A stretch of DNA of 37,648 nucleotides. Origin: a virus. Position numbers and translations under genes: made by a program. Position 1 is the first letter of the stretch. Each line of letters starts with the position of its first letter. The stretch covers positions 1-37,648 of IMG/VR virus record IMGVR_UViG_3300005613_000196; one strand, 5' to 3'. Positions 23,173 through 30,996 of the stretch are shown here, piece after piece. The notes under the pieces are model-generated. The model saw only the letters and a program-made list of their open reading frames with translations. It ran no database searches and was not told the DNA's origin.

Positions 23173-25496
23173 ACATTGCAAACGGAAGATTGCAGGAAAT
23201 AACCGCCGTGTTCATCGATGAGAGGTTTAGGTTTTCAAATCCATCGGGTGATGTGATCATCGGTGAGATTGAAACGGATGATTTGATCAGCGGCGGATTA
23301 TCGATTAAGGGCGAGGCGGATGTTGGGGAGTTGATACCGTTCCAAAAGTATACGTTTTATGGCAAATACTCATCATACAAAAACAAGCGAACGGGAGTGA
23401 TTGAGAAGCAATTCCACTTCAATTCATTTGTCGAAACTGAACCGGCCGGCCGCAATGGGATCATTGCTTACATGGTTCAGGCTGGACAAGGCAACCGGAT
23501 CGGAATGGTCACAGCTAATAAGATATTCGACAAGTTCGGAGAAGAATCACTTCGGATCATGCGAGAGGAACCGGAGACGATCAGCGGATTCACGCGGGTG
23601 CGATTGGACTATTGCGAATCAGCATCTCGATGGTTACTAGAACGAAAGAAGCTCGAACAAATCACCGTTCGAATGAATGAATTGATGAGCGGCCGAGGGT
23701 TCCCGAAGTCAACCGTGAAACGGGCGATCAAAGCATGGGGCAACAAAGCAATCCAAGTGATCAAGAAAGATCCATATCAGTTGATGGCCTTTCCTGGTTG
23801 TGGGTTCAAGCTATGTGACAATTTGTATCTCCACCTCGGACTTCGACCAGATCGTTTAAGGAGACAAGCATTCCTGATTTGGTATTCGCTCGCAAGTAAT
23901 TCCGATGGCCACACGTGGTTTGATGTCAACCAGGCAATCCAAGGATTGAACAACCTCGTGGGATTTTCAGCACGACCAGCGGCGGCTTTGAAATTGGCAA
24001 AGAAGATTTGCAAGATTGACGATGGAAGACATGGAGCGATTGCGATTGAACGGGAATCGGAGGGTGGTGGTTCGATCGTTGAATCTGGCGGTCGAGTGAT
24101 GGTCGCGGAAGGGAAAAAAGCAAACAACGAAATGAAACTTGCGAGATTGATTTCAGACGCAACGGATGAGGGTTGCAGATGGCCGGCGGTTGATGGAATA
24201 AAGAATTTGTCCGACCACCAGAGGATCAATCTGGAAGCATGTTTGAAAGGTCCGATTGCGATTCTCGGCGGAAGTCCTGGAACCGGAAAAACTTGGACGG
24301 GCGCGAACCTGATCAAAGCACTAGGGAAAACGGTTGGATTGGGAAACGTGGCGGTGGCGGCTCCAACCGGAAAGGCAGCCGTGCGGATCTCGGAAGTCAT
24401 GCACGGTCACGGATTGGAATTGACCGCAAAGACTTGGCACTCACTGCTTGGCGTTGGTGACGTTGACAAAGTCACCGGCCGATTTGGATTCAACCACAAC
24501 GAGAAGAATCCGCTTCAATACAAGGTGATTATCGGTGACGAGTCATCCATGTTGGATACCGATCTCATGACCTCAGTGATCAAAGCCAGAGCGGTTGGAA
24601 CTCAAATCCTCTTCCTCGGTGATGTGAACCAACTTCCACCAGTCGGCCATGGTGCTCCGCTTCGTGATTTCATTGCGGCCGGTTTGCCATACGGCGAATT
24701 GACGGAGATTCAACGAAACAGCGGCGGAATTGTCGAAGCTTGCGCGTCAATGCGAGACGGAGAGACATGGGGCGAGGGTGACAATTTGAAGATTGACAAC
24801 GAAGGGGATCAAGACGAGGCAATTGTCAACCAGGTACATCACGCGGCCTCAAACGGATACGACCCGATTTGGGATTGTCAAGTTGTGGTGGCGGTCAATG
24901 AAAAGTCACCACTCAGCCGGAAGGCAATGAATGTGATTTTGCAAAATGAATTCAATGGATCGCCGAGGAATAAATTCTCACCATTCCGCCGAGGCGACAA
25001 GATCGTTTGTTTAAAGAATGGATTCTTTCCGCTTCACGATGGCAATGTTGATGTTGATGAGATTGACACCGACGAAGATGGCCGAGCGTACGTTGCGAAC
25101 GGCGAACTCGCCAAAGTGGAAGATGTGGCGGAGAAGTTTATTATCGCCAGTCTGAAGAATCCGACGCGAGTGATCAAGATTCCAACCGGATCGGCAAGTG
25201 AGAAATCCACCGGTTGCAGTTGGGATCTAGGGTATGCGTTGAGCGTCCACAAATCGCAGGGTTCCGAATGGCCGGTTGTGATCGTGGCACTCGATGAATA
25301 CCCAGGAGCACGGCGGATTTGCGATAGGAGTTGGATCTATACGGCCATCTCACGAGCGAAGGATTCATGCGTTCTAGTCGGCAAAAAATCAACAGCCGAT
25401 TCGATGTGTCGGCGACAAAACATTTTGAAGCGGAAGACGTTCTTGCGAGAGAGGATTTTATTGAATGCCGCGAGGCGGGAATTGGTGGAGTTATGA
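23169..25496 (+). CDS. RecD2-like SF1 DNA helicase
   Basis: 775 residues. Residues 1-350 hold an OB-like N-terminus and helix-hairpin-helix-like parts (MTANKIFDKFGEESLRIM, FPKSTVKRAIKAWG, DPYQLMAFPGCGFKLCDNL) typical of RecD2. The motor follows: Walker A GGSPGTGKT (367-375), PTGKAA (400-404), DESS (457-460), GDVNQLPPVG (484-493) and SVHKSQGSEWP near 692. It should translocate 5'-3' on ssDNA with ATP. It works with the recombination genes around it. It is coupled to the sigma gene upstream and the small gene downstream. Confidence 0.9.
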   Translation: MNIANGRLQEITAVFIDERFRFSNPSGDVIIGEIETDDLISGGLSIKGEADVGELIPFQKYTFYGKYSSYKNKRTGVIEKQFHFNSFVETEPAGRNGIIAYMVQAGQGNRIGMVTANKIFDKFGEESLRIMREEPETISGFTRVRLDYCESASRWLLERKKLEQITVRMNELMSGRGFPKSTVKRAIKAWGNKAIQVIKKDPYQLMAFPGCGFKLCDNLYLHLGLRPDRLRRQAFLIWYSLASNSDGHTWFDVNQAIQGLNNLVGFSARPAAALKLAKKICKIDDGRHGAIAIERESEGGGSIVESGGRVMVAEGKKANNEMKLARLISDATDEGCRWPAVDGIKNLSDHQRINLEACLKGPIAILGGSPGTGKTWTGANLIKALGKTVGLGNVAVAAPTGKAAVRISEVMHGHGLELTAKTWHSLLGVGDVDKVTGRFGFNHNEKNPLQYKVIIGDESSMLDTDLMTSVIKARAVGTQILFLGDVNQLPPVGHGAPLRDFIAAGLPYGELTEIQRNSGGIVEACASMRDGETWGEGDNLKIDNEGDQDEAIVNQVHHAASNGYDPIWDCQVVVAVNEKSPLSRKAMNVILQNEFNGSPRNKFSPFRRGDKIVCLKNGFFPLHDGNVDVDEIDTDEDGRAYVANGELAKVEDVAEKFIIASLKNPTRVIKIPTGSASEKSTGCSWDLGYALSVHKSQGSEWPVVIVALDEYPGARRICDRSWIYTAISRAKDSCVLVGKKSTADSMCRRQNILKRKTFLRERILLNAARRELVEL

Positions 25497-25708
25497 AAGC
25501 AAGTACAGCCGCTGCAATGGCGAAGGCTCATAAAAGAGTGAATTTTATAATTGAAGTAATAGAAAGGACTGCCAAAAAAGGGAAAACGCAAGCCCAAGTT
25601 CAGATTACCGAAGACGGAGTCAGAGACATTTTGAAAGATTTAGGTTACCACCTAAGCGATGAAATTGATTGTGAAAATAACTATCGCGGAACTTATATCA
25701 GTTGGTGA
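25493..25708 (+). CDS. small hypothetical protein
   Basis: 71 residues from ATG 25493, overlapping the helicase stop, with GGTGGAG immediately upstream. One long amphipathic helix (MAKAHKRVNFIIEVIERTAKKG) then a short alpha/beta part (QVQITEDGVRDILKDLGYHLSD) and CENNYRGTYISW. No family recognised. The longer upstream reading frame into the helicase gene is a shadow. Confidence 0.55.
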   Translation: MKASTAAAMAKAHKRVNFIIEVIERTAKKGKTQAQVQITEDGVRDILKDLGYHLSDEIDCENNYRGTYISW

Positions 25709-25712
25709 AACC

Positions 25713-26582
25713 ATGGCATTCAACGCAGCAATTGAAAAGATCAGATTACATTTCGGGATCACTCAACTCTCCGATTGGAATGATGTTCTCCCGGTTTGGA
25801 TCCTCGATCTAGACGGAGTTGGACCCGCGACACTGGATCACGTTCGGATTTACCTGGCATTGAAAAACGTGACTTTGAAAGACGATCACACGCCGGAATT
25901 CTGGAAAGAAAAACTAGGCTCGGCAAGGATCGGAAACGCAATGTCGGATGATGATTTATTGGTCTCGGTTCCGTTCACAATCTTAGTTGACAAGATGGAG
26001 CAACAGCCATTTGGATTCGATTCAATTGTTCCCGATGTGACCGAAACCCCGGCGGATTTGAAGCAACGGGTGAAAGATGGTGAGATCAAGCAGAGTGATA
26101 TCAAATTTTTGATACCTAAAAAATTCCGAGCGCTCGGTCCATCCAATGGCGATTATTCCGTTGATGGATTCGAGGGGCGGGTTCACATCGAACGAAAGTC
26201 CATGAACGACGCGCACGGAACAATTATTTCTTACGGTGATCGCCAGCGGAGATTCGAAAGGGAACTTGAAAATCTTTCGACCATGGAATCGTCGGCCGTG
26301 GTGGTCGAATGCTCCCTTGGGAGATTGATCGCTGAGACACCGAGCCACGGAAAGAAAACAACCGGTGAAAACAAGAGGATCATCCACCGGCGGCTCATCG
26401 CATGGATGCAGGACTATTCAGTTCCGTGGTTCTTTTGTGACAACCGGGATTTTGCCGAGGTGACAACCTTTCGATTCCTGAAACGATTCGTTCGCAAGGT
26501 TGCTGAGGCAAACAAGAAAGCAAAGAAGTCAGATGATGATTTTCTAAAGTCGCCGGAGTTGGTGACGTTGAATGACTTTTAA
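25713..26582 (+). CDS. ERCC4-type nuclease with helix-hairpin-helix
   Basis: 289 residues. Helix-hairpin-helix at about 30-52 (LDLDGVGPATLDHVRIYLAL). The ERCC4/XPF nuclease core has VDKMEQQPF (92-100), GDYSVDGFEGRVHIERKS (146-163), the IERKS block being the catalytic ERK-type motif, then GDRQRRFERELENL and AVVVECSLGRLI. It should cut branched or forked DNA in phage recombination or replication. The ATG at 25713 is preferred over one 54 bases upstream, which would lie in the prior gene. The C-terminus VTLNDF is an acidic/aromatic tip. A good GGAG precedes the following gene. Confidence 0.85.
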   Translation: MAFNAAIEKIRLHFGITQLSDWNDVLPVWILDLDGVGPATLDHVRIYLALKNVTLKDDHTPEFWKEKLGSARIGNAMSDDDLLVSVPFTILVDKMEQQPFGFDSIVPDVTETPADLKQRVKDGEIKQSDIKFLIPKKFRALGPSNGDYSVDGFEGRVHIERKSMNDAHGTIISYGDRQRRFERELENLSTMESSAVVVECSLGRLIAETPSHGKKTTGENKRIIHRRLIAWMQDYSVPWFFCDNRDFAEVTTFRFLKRFVRKVAEANKKAKKSDDDFLKSPELVTLNDF

Positions 26583-26599
26583 TTGATTGGAGAATTGAG

Positions 26600-27547
26600 A
26601 TGGAAGAAAAAGCGGAAGATGGGAATGAAGCGGCGGTTGCAACCGAGCGGTCGGAATCCGATTGCATCCTGGACAGAATTTGGAACGCGGAACTCGTCGT
26701 GAGATCGCGGGAATCCACGGTTGAAGAATTGAAAGAGGAATTGAAAGAGGCTCGCGCGGAATACGATGGAGCAGTCAAAGCGTTGAGACGATTGGCTCAA
26801 GCGAAGAATGAAAGCTGGCCGATCTTCGAGAGTAATGGTGGCAATGGTGGTGGTAATATTGGTGATAATGACACTCCTCCTCAGCCGGCCGAATTATCCA
26901 TTGAACCGATCTCAGCCGATTGGAGACTGGAACCGATCGAAACTCTCCTTCAACCACCAATCGCGGGCATGGGTGCAAAGAAGGTGGAGTTGCTTGAGGA
27001 TACCATTCCAACGCTCGGAGATTTTGAAGACCTCCGCGCAAAGGTCGGCCGTGAAACTGACACTCTGGCCAAGTTGCTACCCAAAGGATTTGGCGAAAAG
27101 ATGGTTGATGAATTGGAAAACCGCCAACTTGAATATCTCGCGAAGATTCAGAAGGAAGAACCGCCGGCCGATCAATTGGAACCAGATCAGGAACCAATCA
27201 CCAACTCCAACGATCCGGAATTAAATGAAGAAGATCGTCAACTCCTCAAGCGTCTTTCCGAGCTTGACCCAGGGACGGATGAGGATTGGACGCAATGGAA
27301 GCATGATTCCGATTGTTGGCAAGGTGGGTTTGATGCTGGCAACGCGGGTGAGGAAGTTGGTGTTTGCATCTATACACCAGGAGACAAACAGGATGATTGG
27401 TTGCGAGGTTGGTGCGCAGCAAACTCAGAGTGGGAGGAAGAGGAGATTGAAGGAGATGAAGAGGGAGAGAGTCAACCGTCTGATGAGGCTCCTATTGATA
27501 GGGCTCCCGTTGTAGCGACCGTGACCACCGAACTCGATGAGTTGTAA
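26600..27547 (+). CDS. HhH plus RMF-like domain protein
   Basis: 315 residues. An N-terminal coiled coil (about 30-68), a Gly/Asn linker, a helix-hairpin-helix (LQPPIAGMGAKKVELLEDT), a charged middle, then a ribosome modulation factor-like module near 240-280: WQGGFDAGNAG... IYTPGDKQDDWLRGWCAAN, matching the RMF/CrpP GxxAG...P...WLxGW pattern. It ends TELDEL, like the DUF669 protein. RMF dimerises ribosomes in E. coli; the phage copy could touch ribosomes, DNA or only mediate assembly. GGAG lies about ten bases upstream of the ATG. Confidence 0.6.
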   Translation: MEEKAEDGNEAAVATERSESDCILDRIWNAELVVRSRESTVEELKEELKEARAEYDGAVKALRRLAQAKNESWPIFESNGGNGGGNIGDNDTPPQPAELSIEPISADWRLEPIETLLQPPIAGMGAKKVELLEDTIPTLGDFEDLRAKVGRETDTLAKLLPKGFGEKMVDELENRQLEYLAKIQKEEPPADQLEPDQEPITNSNDPELNEEDRQLLKRLSELDPGTDEDWTQWKHDSDCWQGGFDAGNAGEEVGVCIYTPGDKQDDWLRGWCAANSEWEEEEIEGDEEGESQPSDEAPIDRAPVVATVTTELDEL

Positions 27548-27640
27548 ACCACAACAAAACCAAAGAACTCCTCCGCCGGTTGGTCACCTCGATCATCCGG
27601 CATTTTTTTGCCACCAATCAAACCGATAACGAAAAACCTC

Positions 27641-30163
27641 ATGCAATACGACATCACGGAAGTTAAAAACACGGCCGTGAATCGATGGGGCGAGATATTC
27701 ACCGCGCTCGCATCCATCAATTCAGCCATCCTGGACGGATCAAACCACCCGTGTCCGAAACACTGCTCACCGGATGCCGGCGGAAAGGACCGGTTCCGAT
27801 TCATTGACAAAACAGATGGCTCCCTCTTTTGCAACCGGTGTTTCGAATCGAAGAATGGCGACGGAATCGCGGCGGTCCAATGGTTGCTGAACATCGATTT
27901 CAAAACCGCACTTCACAAAATCGCGGAATATCTCAACATCAAACCAAAGGGGAGGCAGAAAAAGAAAAACATCAATCCAACAAATGACCTTGAATTCCTC
28001 GACTGGAACTCACAACTCGCGAAATATTGGTGCAAAACGAAAGAACCAATCACCGAAGAATCGCTCATTAAATGCCATGCTAGGCAAGCTCTTTATAAAT
28101 GCAATGGAGCACAAATCAAGGTGATTGCAATTCCGACATGGAGCGAATCACCCACGAAGCCAATCGGCTGGACTCTGTACGCGATCAGCGGCGGAACACT
28201 CCCCAAGCGAATTGGGAAGAAAGTGGAACAGGTGAAAGTCAAACTCACCTATGGATCAAAAGCCGGGTTGATTGGTCCGGAAATGTCACCCGATGCAAAG
28301 GAGATTTGGAAGACGGAAGGCCCAACGGACCTCCTGGCATTCCTTTCGATGGATGGATTGCCATCAAACGTCGCGGCTTTCTGTAATGCCAATGGCGCGA
28401 AGGAGGATCCATCACGAGCTTTCCAATGGTTGCCGGAAAAACTCAGCGGAAAGAGTGTCTATGTAATCCACGATTGCGACGAACCAGGGCAGGAAGGAGC
28501 GACCGAGATTCCGAGAACCGATGGATCCATTCGGCCGGGCTGGTGTCCCTTTCTGGCCGGTGGTGGTGGTGATGCTGATGGTCCGGCAACCGTGAGGAAC
28601 ATTGTTCTCCCGTATCCAATCGCGCCAACGAACGGAAAGGATTTGAGGGATTGGTTGGCCGAGGGTAATGGATACGAACAACTATCACATCTCACTTCAA
28701 CCGCCGTGATCATCAAACCAATTGATCCGAAAGTTCTTAATGAGATCATCGAAGCGGAGGATGATCCACATCGGCTCGCGCGGGTGAATCTTGCAAGATA
28801 CAAATCCTCCCATGATGGCCGGCTGATTTATTGGCGTGATGAGTGGTGGAAGTATAAGTCCGGATGTTATTCGAAGATTGAACCGAACGAGCTAAGGGCA
28901 AAATTGACCGCAACGATTCGGAAGGAGTTCGAAAAGTGCTTTCACGATCAGCAGCCGGAAGGGGACAAAGAAAAGAAGCCGATTAAAAAAGTGACGCGTG
29001 GATTGGTCACCAATGTGATCGGGGCAACGGAATCAATGGTCACTCAATCGGGCTCGATTGAAATGCCATCATGGTTACCAGATCGAACGCAAAGAAATTA
29101 TCTATCGGTGAAAAATGGGATCCTAAATCTCGATGCACTATTTGAGCGGGATGGTGAGAATTGCTTTATCCCTCATTCACCGAATTGGTTCTCATCGCTC
29201 CGGCTGAATTACGATTTTGATCCAGAAGCGGAAGCGGCGGAATGGAAAGAATACATCAACTTTATCACTGAGGGAGATCAGGAGAAAATCAACCTCTTGC
29301 AAGAATGGGCGGGTTATCTCCTCTGGCCGAAGTCCGAACGGCAATCGTTTCTGGTATTCGAAGGCGAAGGTGGAACGGGAAAGAGTAGCTTTTTCGCTGG
29401 AATGGCGGCCATGCTCGGTGAGGAAAACATTTCCAGCCTATCGCTTGAAGACCTCGGAGATTCGTTTGGGCTCGCGTCCACGGTCGGCAAGGTTGCTAAT
29501 ATTGCTGGTGATGTTGGGACGATTAACGGGAACGAGGAAGCAATTCTAAAGCGGTACACTGGCGGCGATAAGGTGGAAATCCAACGAAAATTCCTCCCAT
29601 CGCTATCCATTCGACCAACCGCAAAAATGATGATGGCGTGGAACACTCGGCCGCGATTTCGGGACAAGTCCGAGGGGCTCTGGCGGCGAATGATTCTAAT
29701 TCCGCTCAATAACCAAGTCGGATCCAAGCGAGTTTTTGGAATGGATAATCCGCGATTCTGGGCGGCCGAGGCTCCTGGAATTATGAGGTGGGCGCTCGGT
29801 GGATTGAATCGACTACTGGACCAAAATAAGTTCTCGGAATGCAAAGCAACCACGGCCGCGATCGAGGAGTTTAAGAACGAAGTCAACCCGATCAAAAGGT
29901 TCTTTGACGATTGTATCAAGCCAACTGATCACGGCGCAATCGAGTCCCAGAGGATCTATCAAGCATACAAGCACTGGTGTCAAACGACCGGCCATCACCC
30001 ACTTTCGGACGCCGCACTTGGTAAACAATTGAGGAAATTTTTTCCAGAAGTGGAGCGAAAAAGATTTCGAACGGGAAGAAAATTGGTTTGGAAATACGAA
30101 AGAATAATTTTTTCAGTTGAAGAAATTAACGGAATGAATGTGATCGAGAGCGATCTGTTCTAA
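27641..30163 (+). CDS. primase-helicase with zinc ribbon, TOPRIM and SF3/D5-like ATPase
   Basis: 840 residues from ATG 27641; the TTG at 27608 is less likely. A zinc ribbon (C38, C42, C64, C67), a TOPRIM fold with Glu226 in KTEGPTDLL and DCDEPG at 278-283, a D5-like N domain, and an SF3-type ATPase with GEGGTGKSS (575-583), then IAGDVGTI and WNTRP... WRRMILIPL. It should prime and unwind phage DNA, serving as the main replication initiator. No strong ribosome site. The C-terminus ends ESDLF, an acidic/hydrophobic tip. The candidate origin lies directly after it. Confidence 0.88.
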   Translation: MQYDITEVKNTAVNRWGEIFTALASINSAILDGSNHPCPKHCSPDAGGKDRFRFIDKTDGSLFCNRCFESKNGDGIAAVQWLLNIDFKTALHKIAEYLNIKPKGRQKKKNINPTNDLEFLDWNSQLAKYWCKTKEPITEESLIKCHARQALYKCNGAQIKVIAIPTWSESPTKPIGWTLYAISGGTLPKRIGKKVEQVKVKLTYGSKAGLIGPEMSPDAKEIWKTEGPTDLLAFLSMDGLPSNVAAFCNANGAKEDPSRAFQWLPEKLSGKSVYVIHDCDEPGQEGATEIPRTDGSIRPGWCPFLAGGGGDADGPATVRNIVLPYPIAPTNGKDLRDWLAEGNGYEQLSHLTSTAVIIKPIDPKVLNEIIEAEDDPHRLARVNLARYKSSHDGRLIYWRDEWWKYKSGCYSKIEPNELRAKLTATIRKEFEKCFHDQQPEGDKEKKPIKKVTRGLVTNVIGATESMVTQSGSIEMPSWLPDRTQRNYLSVKNGILNLDALFERDGENCFIPHSPNWFSSLRLNYDFDPEAEAAEWKEYINFITEGDQEKINLLQEWAGYLLWPKSERQSFLVFEGEGGTGKSSFFAGMAAMLGEENISSLSLEDLGDSFGLASTVGKVANIAGDVGTINGNEEAILKRYTGGDKVEIQRKFLPSLSIRPTAKMMMAWNTRPRFRDKSEGLWRRMILIPLNNQVGSKRVFGMDNPRFWAAEAPGIMRWALGGLNRLLDQNKFSECKATTAAIEEFKNEVNPIKRFFDDCIKPTDHGAIESQRIYQAYKHWCQTTGHHPLSDAALGKQLRKFFPEVERKRFRTGRKLVWKYERIIFSVEEINGMNVIESDLF

Positions 30164-30220
30164 GAAAAATTTTTTTGACGATGAAAAAATTTTTTTGAGT
30201 TGAAAAAAATTTTTTGAGAA
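30164..30220 (+). repeat. three tandem 19-bp A/T-tract repeats
   Basis: Units start at 30164, 30183 and 30202, each with a GAAAAA(AA)TTTTTT(T)GA core. Related tracts recur at 30528-30540 and 30560-30575 inside the next gene. Such phased, easily melted and intrinsically curved tracts are frequent at replication origins. Confidence 0.75.
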
Positions 30221-30518
30221 ATTTTCAACCGATGACAACCACCACCGCAAAACATGATGAAAAAGTCAAATGTTCCCAGAAAAGTTCCCCGATTTTCCTA
30301 GTGATTTTTTTTACTGGGAACACAGTTTGACCCCTATTTTTATTACCTTTTCTTCTTCTTGTTCCTATGTTCCTAGTAAATATAGATATATATAGGGAGA
30401 GTAAGAAAAGAAGAAAATAAAAAATAAAAAGAGGGTAAGAAAATAAATAAATAAAAAGAGAGTAATAAGTTAGAGCGTAAGTAGGAAACCCCTAGGAACG
30501 CGGGAACACTGAGAACAA
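30164..30518. other. candidate replication origin with GTTCC iterons
   Basis: 355 AT-rich bases without a gene. It holds the 19-bp A/T repeats; the perfect inverted pair TGTTCCCAG (30271-30279) and CTGGGAACA (30314-30322); further GTTCC copies at 30284, 30361 and 30369; reverse copies CTAGGAAC (30492-30499) and GGGAACA (30502-30508); and a purine-rich, A-rich stretch near 30400-30475. Iterons plus an unwinding element next to the primase-helicase is the usual phage origin design. No promoter could be singled out. Confidence 0.5.
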
Positions 30519-30896
30519 ATGGATTTTGAAAAATTTTTTGGTGAAACGAAAACTGATGAGAAAAAATTTTTTTTCGTCGGTGGAACGGAGGAAGAAAAAA
30601 AACCTCAGTCGCCGGATCGGAAAGTTGAGCAGGTGGAAGCGAAGGGCTCCGCCGACAGCACCACGGCCGATTTTTTGGAGGGGCGAGCGGAGGACGAAAT
30701 CTCTTCCTCTCACATCTGCCCATCGTGCCAAGATTCCGAATGGTGGATTGATATCCATCTCGGCGGTCCACATTGCATCCATTGCAAACCTCCTCCGGCT
30801 CATGGAATGGTGAGGGAAAGATTTTTCTACGATGATCGCGGGAATCGATGGGGAATCACGGCCGGAAAAAAGATGGAAATTTGGCGAAAAGTTTGA
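30519..30896 (+). CDS. zinc-ribbon hypothetical protein
   Basis: 125 residues. A Lys/Glu-rich N-terminal half, then a zinc ribbon CPSCQDSEWWIDIHLGG with CIHC, and a short C-terminus (FYDDRGNRWGITAGKKMEIW). The first codons overlap A/T tracts like those in the origin region. It may bind the origin or be a small replication accessory; not proven. Its ATG at 30519 lacks a strong ribosome site. Confidence 0.6.
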   Translation: MDFEKFFGETKTDEKKFFFVGGTEEEKKPQSPDRKVEQVEAKGSADSTTADFLEGRAEDEISSSHICPSCQDSEWWIDIHLGGPHCIHCKPPPAHGMVRERFFYDDRGNRWGITAGKKMEIWRKV

Positions 30897-30996
30897 AGAA
30901 TTATGGATTAAATCGGATGCCAGATTTCAACTTCTCAATATCATTTTGTGTCGGATTTTTGAAATCACACGAACAAAAAATGATCACGGGTTGGTT

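Noticed and set aside
30832-30996. N-terminal extension of the fibre from ATG 30832
   Set aside because: It overlaps the zinc-ribbon gene and reads as atypical sequence; GTG 30997 gives a cleaner start, although there is no strong ribosome site.
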